Part shown: positions 12,907-24,255 of the stretch, in pieces | Layout: every line of letters starts with the position of its first letter | Numbering within the stretch: position 1 is the stretch's first letter | DNA from: Nymphalis io | Taxonomy: Eukaryota; Arthropoda; Insecta; Lepidoptera; Nymphalidae | Reading direction: 5' to 3' | NCBI RefSeq assembly: GCF_905147045.1 | Contig: NC_065910.1 | Coordinates: 7,626,001 to 7,690,000 of the forward strand | Length of the DNA: 64,000 nucleotides | The notes under the pieces: generated by a model | What the model was told of the DNA's origin: nothing | The model's input: only the letters and a program-made list of their open reading frames with translations | Database searches by the model: none | Program-made: the position numbers and the translations under genes

Positions 12907-12973
12907 TTTAGTTCATCAGTTCTTATGGATAAAAATTTTAGATTTTAATTCAAATATCACTTATCTGTTACAG

Positions 12974-13072
12974 CGGCTGTCAAAATATGACACGACAAGA
13001 TGTCGATATTATCACCAAAATATTCTCGACGGATTATAATTATATTCGAAGTCTGAATAATAAAATTGATAA
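12974..13072 (+). CDS. Exon-like segment of an unidentified gene
   Basis: Acceptor TTATCTGTTACAG, 99 nt open in one frame, then donor GTGAGTGT. One leading base, 32 codons and two trailing bases (peptide begins GCQNMTRQDVDIITKIFSTD). It lies outside any repeat seen here. The family is not recognised, and AT-rich DNA yields such combinations by chance, so support is modest. Confidence 0.25.
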
Positions 13073-13539
13073 GTGAGTGTATCTAAGATATAATATAATA
13101 GCAAGAGAGTAAATATAATCAAACCATAGACTTGCATATTCTGTGACATTTCCAAATACACTAAAAATCGTCTTGATACTTACACCACCATTTAACTACT
13201 TTAATTTTACTTCCAAAGTTTTTGACATCTTAGCTGATATTAAGAACGTCATATTTCTAAAATTCATAATGAATACCATAGATTATTTTAGAGCTGAAAT
13301 AATTATGTTATGTGAATTCGAAGTTCAAGTTGTTTATTTATCTTTACTTTTCCAACCATTGGAATCGGCACAGATGAGCTTGTTCAAAGCGTAGCATTTT
13401 TAACGAAACATAAAAGTATTGACTTATATCATTCGTCAACATTTCATTAATTAGTGTTACAAATTTAAAAGACATTACGACGGAACCAGTTCCAGAAAAA
13501 CGTCCATTGAAAATAGTGTTGAAGTTAAGAAAATAAATT

Positions 13540-14055
13540 TTGTCGAGTCCAAATTGTTTTAGCGAACTTCGTAAGATTTTAGATTCGGTCTGTAACTCTG
13601 TAACTTAAGTTTCTTCAGCATAGGGTTTGTCCATTTTTTGCAGGATAAGTATATTTTTTAAAAGAGAAACTTTTTAGTATGAGGAGTATTCAATTTGAAG
13701 TTCAAATTTAGTGCAACGCTTTTGTAAGGAAAGATTGAGTAAAATTGCTGACTAAATGTGTTTATATAGCGTGACCCTATATCAGTTAAATTTGATTGTA
13801 ATTGTTCAATCAATATTAATGTGTTAATATTGTTTGGCGCCTACATTATTATATTAAAAATGTTTCTATCTGTATTTCTTTATTTACTTTCATTTGCAAT
13901 TTTAGTGCGATTTATTTTCAAATAAAAAAGTCCAGCTTTTTAAATATACAATTGTCATCCTCACTTTAGTTGGTTTACACTAACTTTCGAATTGAATCGA
14001 TTCTCAATTTGTTTGTGAAAGTAATTCTAGAGTATTTGAATTATGTTAATCCGGC
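13540..14055 (+). repeat. Dispersed repeat G, long copy
   Basis: AATTGTTTTAGCGAAC...AGATTTTAGATTCGG near the start and TTGGTTTACACTAACTTTCG...AATTTGTTTGTGAAAG near the end. Confidence 0.4.
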
Positions 14056-14227
14056 ACCCATCTTTGGTTAAGTCATCTAAACTGTTTTTTTTTATTTAAA
14101 ATTTTAAAAACGAATATTTTCAGCTGTTTTATGTGTTTAATATTTAAAAGGGATTATGTACTCCACACATGATATATGAGGTAATTTAATTTTATATCGT
14201 CGATATCACTACTCAGAAGATGACCTT

Positions 14228-14420
14228 TCTTTTTTTAACGCTGGGAAAAACGCGTTACGCGTTTCCCCCACGGGAACAGTAGGGGGGTATGTGGGGCTAG
14301 CCGGTGTCCAAGGCGCCCAGTGCGCCCCGAACATCGGAATACCCACTAAAATACCAGCGGTACCGTTTCCGTCTTAACGAGGAGCGCCTCGGGATCACTT
14401 TCGCATGCTACCGTGACGAA
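14228..14420 (+). repeat. GC-rich repeat J, copy 1
   Basis: An island of GC-rich sequence containing GGTATGTGGGGCTAGCC, CCCACTAAAA and CCGTTTCCGTCT; related to 22033-22262 reversed. Probably part of a LINE; class not determined. Confidence 0.5.
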
Positions 14421-14689
14421 TCAGTAGATGACCTGTATAACCTACAAGATTAAAATATCTGCTTCAAAGTAATAGAGCTTGCTTAAATATGTTGATTTTG
14501 CTAAATTGATACAATATAAGTCGAGAGAAGCTCGTCTGAATAAAATAATCTTGGATTCCATTCTATTAGTAATTAGTAGTATATACTGCTACACATAATA
14601 AACAAATGTTTGTACGTGAATACACTTAGCAGCTGTGTATTTCTAAAGGTGGCTTCTACGGTGTGTAATTCTGCGGATCATTCCTGGGC

Positions 14690-14926
14690 GCCCGACAATA
14701 GACATTGACGCTAACGAAATAACAACCATTTCTTATCGTCAATCCAGCATGGGAACTAAGATGTTACGTCCTTTGTGTCTGTAGTTACACTAGTTCACTC
14801 ACCCTTCAAACTGGAATACTAATTATAGTGTTTGGCGGTAGAAAATTTGATGGATAGTAGATTCCAGTCGCCCAGACGGGCTTGAACTAAGCGCGTTTGG
14901 GTAGCCATCATCTGGCTACCACCGAC
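14690..14926 (-). repeat. SINE B, diverged
   Basis: AATAGACATTGACGC...GGGAACTAAGATGTTACGTC...CATCTGGCTACCACC; nearly complete. Confidence 0.65.
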
Positions 14927-16299
14927 TAAAATTGACGGAAAGAATTAATTAGTAGTTTCTTTTCAGTTATTCTCGTTTAAATTTACATTACGAACGGGGG
15001 TAGTTTTACATTTATTTCATAATTAAAATGACATTTCAAAAGTATATTAATGAGCAATCTTGAGAAAGAATATTTGAATTTGGGGTGAATCAATGATTAC
15101 TAAATATTAACGAAATTTTGTTAATGATAATCGAAACTTAAATTTAACCTATTGCATTGTAATTGTTGTTAATTTGTAATGTGTATTTTGTTATTTCTAT
15201 TTTTATTTTGAATTTTATAACAATGTTTGTATAAAGATTCTTAAATTAAAAATAACTTAATTGTTAAAAAAAAGTTAAATACAAAAAATACTTTAAATTG
15301 ATTATCTATTACGCAATATATAAGATAATCTAAAATACACGTTAGTCACTATAATATATAAAAATATATATAAACGATTTACACTAAAAATATATACTTG
15401 TAATTAAAATTGATGTTAATGAACTTAATTGAATGAACTTATAAAGTTTAGCCAACAGACTTTAAATTTAAAAGCAACGATAATTTAGCCAAATAAACTT
15501 TTATTGCTTGAGTTACTTCATTTATTTAAACAGGCATTGGGCATTTTTTGCTTTAAAACTCAAGTCATAGCGATCTCTGTAAACAAACCCTTGAGCTCTT
15601 AACAAACCGACTAATTAACGAGGTGCATTCACGAAGCTCGACGCGTAGTGAGTGCAATTAGAGAGCACTTGCAACAAATTATAACTATCTGTCTCACTTT
15701 CTCATATGATAAGTGGAAGTCAAGAGCAGGATGGAAGTACTGTTTATTGTATTGGTTATATCAGCGATGTTATGATGTTTGTGAAACGTGAAAGGAAATA
15801 TTTTTTGTAATTAATTATTTATAATTACTTAGCGAAGGATTCCGTTGTATTGAGATCTTTTAAATATATCTACTATTATCAATAAATTTAAAAGTATGTC
15901 TTTATTCAAATATCTTATTCTGAAAACTACTGATCTTAATAACTAAATTAATTGAAAATACTATTTTTGATTTAACAGATATTGATGTTATGAATATTAT
16001 TACAATTGATTTGATTACAGATATTATTAAAATTGATTGGTTATTTATTTTGGTACAGACATATATTGCTTGACAATTCAATTGAACGAAAATAATTGTT
16101 AAAAAGTGTTGAAAAGTATTGTTTTTGTCCATTTTTTTTTGGTTTTGATAAATGTTTTCGAAACGTATTAATAAATGAAAAATATAATATATTATAATTA
16201 TGTTATCGTAGTAATTACAAACAAACTAGATGGCGTTAGTTGTCTTTTGAATCGCGCTATAGTTTTTCATTTCTATAACTACTTAATGAGGGTTGGTCT
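14927..16299. other. AT-rich DNA, no gene seen
   Basis: Long AT stretches; a 76-residue minus frame at 15902-16132 has no recognisable features. Confidence 0.5.
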
Positions 16300-16428
16300 G
16301 TGTCGGAATATGAGATTGAGTGAAGCGAGGATGCACCTGTGTTGGTTGCACACACTTGTGCACTAAAATATGTCCTGCACAGTTGGGTAATCTCTCTTGA
16401 GATAGGCCGCCGTGACCCAGGTCAGACC
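16300..16428 (+). repeat. SINE C, 3' half
   Basis: GTCGGAATATGAGATTGAGT...CACACTTGTGCACTAAAATA...GGCCGCCGTGACC. Convergent with the C head that follows. Confidence 0.8.
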
Positions 16429-16597
16429 CAGGGACTTTACGTGCTTTGCGAGGCACGGGAGTGTACACACTTCCAACTTCCAGACTCCTGCTACTGAGAA
16501 TTTTCTACAGAAAAACTCAATAACTTTTTACAGGCCCGACCTAAACCCAGGACTTCCGAGTCTGCGGCCTTACGTGTATCCACTAGACCAACGAGAA
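16429..16597 (-). repeat. SINE C, 5' half in opposite orientation
   Basis: CTTTACGTGCTTTGCGAGGC...GACCTAAACCCAGGACTTCC...CCACTAGACCAACGAG, the tRNA-like head on the minus strand. Several 60-75 residue frames here are by-products. Confidence 0.8.
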
Positions 16598-17266
16598 AAT
16601 GTATATATTCTATTAACGCCGACTTCTCGGTTAGGATAATCTTAATTCCAAGCTAAACGCGCTTCACCCAATATATTTTTCTATGTCGGAAGCCCGTGGC
16701 TTTATTACAGGAAAATATGATAATATAAGACGTGACGCGGAAATATTAAAATAAAAAAGTCAAAGAAAACCAGCCAGCGTCTGATAAGGATATTACGTTA
16801 AAAAACACGAAAGTAATTTTTTTTCGCTCCCTTTACGAATCCGTTGATTATTTCAACGTTGTTCAGTATTTTGTTTTATTAAAACCCTAGATTAGGAAAT
16901 ACAATCTGAGGCGAAGTCTTTTTAAATTATTTTATATATCTAGATCTAAAGGTATAAGACTGCAAATCACGTCCCAAGATAGGGCAAAAAACGTTACTGT
17001 TTTTTTAATACGTTTGCGGACGGGCGAATGTTGTTCGTCAGTGACCAGTCTCCCTTGAGATTATCTGCGATGAGCGTAACCAAAATCGATCATCATAATT
17101 ATTACAGATGAGGCATGGGCTCGTTTCCGTTTATTTTGACATTTTCTGCTGCGGTTCCGATCCTTAACATTGTAACAACACCAGCTGGCTCTTTGGCCTT
17201 TCCCTCTACCAATATTATATAAAAGGAATATCATACTTACTTTATATAAACACGCATACACTTAAA

Positions 17267-17306
17267 ACACACACACACAACACACACGCTCGCGCACGCA
17301 CACACA
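17267..17306. repeat. (CA)n imperfect microsatellite
   Basis: ACACACACACAAC, ACACACGCTCGCGCACGC and ACACACAG in a row; a shorter pure CA run is at about 7650-7664. Confidence 0.85.
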
Positions 17307-17564
17307 GAACACACCTTAAGCCTACCGTGGTAAATGTAATATGAAATGTTGTATGAGTGAAGATATTATTTCTTACTCAATCTACAGAATAAAGGCCTTA
17401 AAAAATATTATTCATTTCAATAATTTTAACTTTGTGAGAAATTAAAAAATCAATAACCAGTTTCAAAGCAAGATTCGAAGAAAAAGCGAGCAATGTCTTT
17501 AATAAAGTAGGTGATGTTCAAATAGAAACAAATACAAAATGATATTTTCAGTTCTAGAACTGTG

Positions 17565-17680
17565 AATACGAAGCAACAAATCGTATGAAAGCTCTCGAAC
17601 ATTCGATGGAAATCCAATCAGATATAAATACGACTGTCTCCGACCGCATGACTTATATGTTTATTTATTTTTGTGAAAAT
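17565..17680 (+). repeat. Dispersed repeat F, copy 2
   Basis: CTCTCGAACATTCGATGGAA...ACGACTGTCTCCG; same order as copy 1. Confidence 0.45.
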
Positions 17681-17687
17681 GAATTTA

Positions 17688-17740
17688 TTTATATTTCAAT
17701 ACATCTATTTAGCATCTAAATAGATGTATTGAAATATAAA
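17688..17740. repeat. 25-bp perfect inverted repeat
   Basis: Arms 17688-17712 and 17716-17740 with spacer CAT; contains CAATACATCTATTTAG. Confidence 0.9.
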
Positions 17741-18084
17741 CAGACGAGCAAAATATATTTTTTTTTAATTTTATTGAAAAAGTACACATACACATACGTA
17801 TATCCACAGGAACACATATATATCTTAAAAAAGGAAAATATATTTAACGACTTTTTTTATAAATAAGCGTTATATCACCTTTGGTCATAAGTAGGTATAA
17901 TTGTTTTGTCAAAATTAATTTCACTTTATAAAAGAAAGGGTACAATTACACATAGATATTTAAATTAAATTTAAGCAATTGAAAAGCAAAAAAGGTATAA
18001 TTTCACGTTATTTTAACAGCTGAAATAAATACGTTCATAGACTAAAGCCAATATAACGACTATTTAGTTTAGTGAGAAACTAAG

Positions 18085-18255
18085 GAAGTGCAATTCTAGC
18101 GGAACCGAATTGTTTTAGTGAACACTGAAAGATTGGATTTTAGAATCGGAACAAAACTAAAGTTTCTTAGATTGGTTTGCGCTAAGTTTCAAATCGAAAC
18201 ACTTCTAAATTTGTTTGTAAATGTATTTTAAAGCAACTGAGATACTATTATGTAG
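18085..18255 (+). repeat. Dispersed repeat G, short copy
   Basis: AATTGTTTTAGTGAAC and TTGGTTTGCGCTAAGTTTC...AATTTGTTTGTAAATG; lacks the centre of the long copy. Confidence 0.4.
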
Positions 18256-18286
18256 GAAAAGTTTTGAATAGATTCAGAGATGAAAA

Positions 18287-18481
18287 TAGGGCGTTGTGCA
18301 AGCCAATCTGGGCGGGTACCACCCACTCATCAGATATTCTATCGCTAAACAGCTATACTTAGTATTGTTCATTCCGGTTTGAAGGTTGAGTGAGCCAGTG
18401 TAACTACAGGCACAAGGGACATACCATCTTCTTTCCCAAGGTTGACACATTGGCGATGTAAGGAATGGTTAATACTTCTTA
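18287..18481 (+). repeat. SINE B, 5' two thirds
   Basis: TAGGGCGTTGTGCAAGCC to GATGTAAGGAATGGTTAATA; lacks the 3' hairpin and tail. Confidence 0.8.
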
Positions 18482-18991
18482 AATTTAATGTAAATTCATT
18501 TTATTCATTTTATATATTATTAAATACAAGAACGGCTTTGCTTGTTAAAATAAATATAATTAAACTATTTTTTTTACACAGAAAATATTACACTACAAAT
18601 GAAACTGTTAAAAATTGTAGGTATTAGAGAAAAGTTATATAGAACGAGTCAGCGGTGTACCCTGAAAGCTTAATCGGTCGGAAAGGTAAGGAAGAAGTTG
18701 CTAATCTAGGGGCCAGGGCTTTAGGCGTCGTCACTGACACAGAGGGATAGCACTATCACGATCATCACTATTGTCATTGGTATATGGTGTAGATACGAGA
18801 TCTGTAAGTGATATATTCACTTATATTAATTGAAATTTTGGATGCATACATAATGGGCTAACTAGCTTTAGCTAGAATATACAATGAAATACCTCTAAAT
18901 AAAACTCGGTACTAGATAGTAGTAGAACAAAGAACTAGGGAACGCATTTTTATAAAATTTCGCAGTTTATACTTGGGTTGCCAGCAAGTAA

Positions 18992-19285
18992 GTAACAGCC
19001 TGTAAATGTCCCACTGCTGGGCTAAGGCCTCCTCTCCCTTTTTGAGGAGAAGGTTCGGAGCTTATTCCACCACGCTGCTCCAATGCGGGTTGGTGGAATA
19101 CACATGTGGCATAATTTCAATGAAATTAGACACATGCAGGTTTCCTCACGATGTTTTCCTTCACCGAAAAGCACGAGATGAATTATAAACAGAAATTAAG
19201 CACATGAAAATTCAGAGGTGCTCGGGTTTGAACCCACATTCATCGGTTAAGATTCACGCGTTCTTACCACTGGGCCATCTCGACT
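18992..19285 (-). repeat. SINE A, full length
   Basis: GTAACAGCCTGTAAATGTCC through GGGCCATCTCGACT. A 60-residue frame inside it is a by-product of the repeat. The 3' end reads GTTACTTACTT on the minus strand, a short TTAC repeat tail. Confidence 0.9.
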
Positions 19286-22032
19286 AAAGTAAAGTCTATT
19301 CTATTCTTATTAGTAAAGCTTTATTAGTTTCTCAATATACTCAAAAATGTATGAAGCACACGATTCATAAGTACTTGTAAAAGTCTAAAGAAAATATTTT
19401 TATTTTATTTAATTGAACTATTAGCAGATGTTAACAATTAAGACCAAAACCAAGAGAATTTTATTACAAAACATCTTCTGCAATTATAATTTTATATCAA
19501 CTTTCATATTTCAAAACGTACTTGAGCAATTTAAGTTAATTAAATTTCCTTTGATAAAGCAAGCAATGAATCCTCGCTATTAGAGTATCGAGAAAAATAC
19601 GATTGAATTATTGAATGTGTTCCGTAAATACGATTGAATCCTGATTAAAAACGCGATCATATACAAAATGAAGAAAGTTTCAAGCGAACGATTCGAATTG
19701 AAACGTTGATCAACCCATTCGTGTACATCGTTAATTAAGTCCGAACGTGCAGAAAATACGACAACGATTCGTCTATTAATATACTGTTGACTTTTTGCAA
19801 GAATCCATTAATTAAAAGAAAAACCCTAACCGATTCTATTTGCAAAATTTGCAAAATTATTAAAAATATGCTAATATGCATAATAAAGTTGCAAGAAATT
19901 TTATGTTTTATAATTTTCATAATATTATTTTTAACGGCTTTGGAGAGAAAATATTTTTGATACCCTGGTGGTACCCCTTTTTAAAGTCGCAAACAGTCAG
20001 GACAGAACACTAATCTTTACTATACATCTTGTATCAAATATCTTAAGTACATGATTAAGCAACAACTGTGACATCTAGGTATATCTTGGTTACGTGCCCA
20101 ATATCCCATGTTTGGAGGAAGTGTCTCGTGCGCAGTATACCATTCCATTGAACAGGCTGGTTAATTACGTGATAGTACATCTGAGCAAGTTACGAACGGC
20201 CGTGTATCATTGTATTCACATTGTAAAATATAAATGCTTACTAAATAAACCGGTATTAGTATGTAATAACAACATAATTAACGATTTTTTTACTAGGTAA
20301 TATTAACTCCAGGCCTTAGATTGTTAGCATTCTGGGAGTTTGATAAATGGATTTTTCATCCTACAAGGCCTAGCAGTTCATAATGAATGATAAATCAAAA
20401 TATATTTTATTCTAGTAACTTTATATAAGCAATTTTGAACCGTACTACCTAAGACTTAGGTGATTAAACTTGAAGCTACTAATGATGAAGCTGTTAAAGG
20501 TAACATATTATATAATTTTGGATTGCGCAAAGAAAAAGGCAAGAACATATTATAAATCAAGGATTACCGCTTACGTGTTCTTTATTATTATTGTTTCTTT
20601 AGTTTATTAAATAAAATTAGACCCAAAAAAAATCACCTCTATTTATCCACTTAGTATTTTTTCTTCAAATTTAATGAAATTAATTTACCGAATCGGCCTA
20701 TAAATGACGGCAGAGGTAACAAACATAAAAAAAATACAACCGAATTGAGAATCTCCTCCTTTTTTTGAAGTTAGTCAAAAATTCACTTGAGTGAGAAGTA
20801 AAAAAAAACGAAATGCTAAAAGTATATTAAAAATATACAATAAAATATACTTTAAAAAAATCTGAGCGTTATAACAAAATAATATTGTAATTACCTTAAA
20901 CAAAAGTTTATACAAACAACACTCGTATAAATTTATCGTTTTTTAAACATTTTCAATGTTTAAAGTTGTGTAGAGTTATGTAACAAGTCCTGGTTAACTA
21001 TTAATAATGCTCGCTATATATATGATAAGGGTAAATTATAATAATATTTAAATATTAACGAATAGTTTGTATATTATGAAGAAAAAGAGCTAATTTGGGC
21101 TAAAAGAAAAAGATTGACTATCCATATCTATTTACCAGATTTCTAACTTCGTACGGGTGACCTGATGAACAATTTATTATGGATATATTTGCGTAAAATC
21201 TGTTCTTCGCGAAAGGAGTAACTACGCTAAATTTCAAGTCAACTATTATAGTTGCGGAAATCTCGTTATGAGTCAGTCAGTATTTCGATGAAATATGTGG
21301 ATTAGTAAAATAACAATTTTCACAAAATTAATTAAAAATACGACGTCATAGGAGGATAAACTTCCTAATTTGTGTGTAACATATGTATAAGTTAGAGTAT
21401 AACTATTAGTTCTTGATTCAAATCGGTGATGATTCTTTTTGCCTTCATTTTGGTCTAGGAGAGGTTGATTTTTTTATTTAAGTGTACAGCCAGGCAAATA
21501 TTTGAAGTCAGTTTTTATTTTTTTAATTTATTTATTTCTTATTGGAAGTTTAAAAACTTCCTAAATTAATTATTGTTTAATAACTAAACTGTGGACTTTA
21601 TAAGTGGTACCTAAGTTTATTTTATGCTGAAAACCAGACAAAGAGCATATAGTTTTATTCCCATTGAATTAGTGTTGCAGATCCGATTTTATACTTGATC
21701 AATTTTAATGAAATTGAATAATTCTGCCATGATCTATGTAATGAAAGTTGTAGGTAATATATGCAGCAACTCCACTGAGAATGGAATAGTATTAACTTCG
21801 ATAAGTCTGAGCAAATTGACGTACTGAAATTTCAAAGCATTCGAAGCGAATGAATAATTTCATACAGACGAAGCAGCAGGGAAATTATTAACAATTTTAT
21901 TTAAGTTGAAAGAAGACAGTAAATTGGATAAGAAAAATCTAATTAACAATGATATTTTCTCTCCGCTGAACCTCATACAGATACAGCTTCTCAATTATTA
22001 AAATTAGTTAAGGTATGTCTTAATAATATTGG
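19286..22032. other. AT-rich DNA, no gene seen
   Basis: No repeat of the families above and no convincing exon. A 68-residue frame at 20094-20300 is unrecognised. Confidence 0.5.
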
Positions 22033-22262
22033 GGATGCATATCAGTCACCTTCACGTGGTACACCCTTGGGCATCCGATGTTTTTCTGGATACATGTCGA
22101 CCGCGGCTGAGACTGATGCGGCGGAAGTGCCTAGGGCCGCTCCTGGTTCATCGGCGGGTTCACGGAGAGACGGGGAGGTTTTAGTGGGTAGGACGGCTGG
22201 CCTTTTGCCCCGTGAGTCCCACATACCCGTCCCGGTCTAGTCCGGGCGGGAGGCGTAAATTC
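22033..22262 (-). repeat. GC-rich repeat J, copy 2
   Basis: The minus strand reads GGGTATGTGGGACTCACGG...CTACCCACTAAAACCTCC; same order of blocks as copy 1. The 60-residue minus frame is not recognisable as a protein family. Confidence 0.5.
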
Positions 22263-22514
22263 TTTTCCTCCTCGAAAACATATAGAAAGGATTATATCAT
22301 ATTATGAGTATATAACTAAATTAACTTTGTTAATTTTTCAAATGGAATATTCGTTTTAACGAATAAATTCTTTAAATAAAGAAAAATCAAAAATATATTT
22401 TCTATATTATATTTTGCGTTATATAATCTAATAAAATGGTTATATACTAGATAATATCACGATACTATTTACGTAAAAGTAATGTTTATTGAGAGGGAAA
22501 CGGCGAAGTTATAA

Positions 22515-22519
<5 letters not shown>

Positions 22520-22554
<35 letters not shown>
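22520..22554. repeat. (AT)17 microsatellite
   Basis: Pure AT alternation. Confidence 0.95.
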
Positions 22555-22560
<6 letters not shown>

Positions 22561-22926
22561 GTTAAAAATACATATATATGTGTAATTAATTTGTGATAAT
22601 GTGATAATGTTATCCAAACGGATTACCCAGAGATGACGACAAAAAGGGACGTTCAAATATACATATGACGTGACGAAGACTTAACAAAATCAAAAATTGA
22701 TAATTAAATCGCTAAACCTTTGACCTTCCTAATGACATGAAAACGAACAGTTGAACCACATGTGAAGACGAGGGGAGGTGAAGGAATTAAATTAATAATT
22801 ACAATTGGTGTTGTTATAAAGGAGTGATAATAAATGTGTGGGTGGCCTGAACAGAACTTTATAAACTACCCAACGAATCATCAAGAGCTTGAAGATTCAA
22901 TTGCTAAATTTCACAAAGCCACCTAG

Positions 22927-22993
22927 TGAGCTGTTGGTCTAGGGGTCTCAAGTACTGCGTTTATTCAACTGGAAAGAGTTCGATCCCGAGCGG
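22927..22993 (+). other. Degenerate tRNA-like (pol III promoter-like) segment
   Basis: GTTGGTCTAGGGG resembles an A box and GAGTTCGATCCCG a B box at tRNA spacing. Stems are not well paired, and it does not match SINEs A-D. Probably a decayed tRNA pseudogene or an unrelated SINE head. Confidence 0.3.
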
Positions 22994-23138
22994 AACACAA
23001 ACAGTTTAAAATTTCAAAACTTTGTTTGACATTTTAATAATTTTATTACATATATATATATTATTATTTTTTAATTTAATATTTTAAAATGTAATTTTCA
23101 CATTCAAAATCAATGATATCATTATTATATTGTAAAAC

Positions 23139-23597
23139 ATGAATTCCCCTTTTCTAAGGTTAACATGTCCTCATTGCCCCAGTTCGGCGCGAACGTTTAA
23201 CTCGCATGGGCTTAAAATACATATTGGGCATAAACATAAGGATGTGGCTCGTTTCCCTGTCGGGACCGCTAGCGCGCAGCAGTCCCTTCAACCCGACGAC
23301 GACGGTATAAGTGCACCATCTCTGGGTTCACAGCCTCCTATCAATGTCCTTAATGGTCTAGCGTCACTCAGGAGATCTGTAAGGGTGCTAAGGCATGTTC
23401 CTAAGGGAGTGAGGAACCTAGCGGCCGGTAGATTGTGCGGCATTATAAGAAGGTGTATTGAGACCAATGGAACAACAGATTGGTGTACACTGCTCACATT
23501 TTCTTATTACCACTTAATTTATATTTATATACAAATTTCTTATTATCGCTTAAATTACCACTTCTGCAGGGCTCGGGTAACCTTACGTCCAAAGTGA
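23139..23597 (+). pseudogene. RLE retrotransposon N-terminal part with C2H2 zinc finger
   Basis: A 152-residue open frame from a true ATG. Residues about 10-29 carry a finger of the form C-x2-C-x14-H-x4-H (CPHC...HIGHKH), like the DNA-binding fingers at the N-terminus of R2-type proteins, which help recognise the target site. The next 100 residues are a linker ending in a WCTLLTF motif that resembles the conserved segment upstream of RT in this group. After about 23507 the DNA becomes AT-rich and a partial repeat of the TTCTTATTA...CTTA segment appears; the protein continues in another reading frame from 23570. The frame change marks this copy as defective. The name rests on the domain pattern only. 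Confidence 0.6.
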
Positions 23598-24253
23598 AGG
23601 CCAACATAATATCCTGTGGCGCACCCGATGATGTCGATAAAGATGTGTCCTATAGAGCGTCTTCAGTCCAAAAGGCGATCGAGTCAAAGGTGTTTGAGGG
23701 TGACTTGAGGGGGGCAGTGCGCTTGTTAATGTCTGATGATGCAATAGCACCGCCTGGTCCCGAAACTCTAGCTTCCTGGAGGTCCAAACATCCATCCCCA
23801 TCGCGTCCATTAGCTTTTCCTCTGGCGCCGGATCGATCCATTCAAATCTTAAAAGTCAAAAAGGAAGACGTAGTCCAGGCTCTAGGCAGTTTTCATAATG
23901 GTTCAGCGGGCGGTTTGGATGGTATTCGTCCAGTTCATTTAAAAGAGCTGATCACGAATTCTGCAGGGGACAACGGGCAACGTTTGCTTGAATCTTTGGT
24001 TGATTTGTGTAACTTCCTTCTTAGTGGGCAATTAAATCCGGAAGTTTGTCCATATATGTACGGGGCGAGTCTGTGCGCGCTGTCAAAAAAAGATGGGGGC
24101 ATTAGACCAATTGCAGTGGGGAGCATCTTTCGGCGTTTAGTGGCTAAGCTAGGGTGTCGTGCTATTAGAGAGGATATGGCCAAATACCTCCAGCCGCACC
24201 AGTTGGGGTTCGGAACCCAAATGGGGTGTGAGGGAGCAATACACGCAACACGT
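23570..24253 (+). pseudogene. RLE retrotransposon, pre-RT and first part of RT
   Basis: Open frame continuing the element in a new phase, from GSGNLTSKVKANI to the nested LINE. It includes GSAGGLDGIRPVHLKEL, the usual non-LTR RT entry motif (G-x-D-G-[IL]-x-P...L), and KKDGGIRPIAVGSIFRRLVAK, the RT palm segment with R-P-I. It stops at codon CGT (24251-24253), and the same frame resumes at 25640 after the LINE. The reading frame has no genuine ATG upstream (the first codon available is TTG), which fits a fusion with the zinc-finger part rather than an independent gene. Role if intact: target-primed reverse transcription. Confidence 0.7.
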
Positions 24254-24255
24254 GT

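Noticed and set aside
16175..16639. Overlapping 61-75 residue frames on both strands
   Set aside because: They sit in the two SINE C halves and have no protein family features.
19006..19188. 60-residue frame repeated at 57484-57666
   Set aside because: Both lie inside SINE A copies; the shared peptide is a by-product of the repeat.
23483..23569. Intron-like GT...TTCTGCAG segment within the RLE element
   Set aside because: Splicing at the canonical GT sites does not restore the reading frame, and the first part (WCTLLTFSYYHL) looks like conserved coding sequence; a small duplication or insertion with frameshift fits better.
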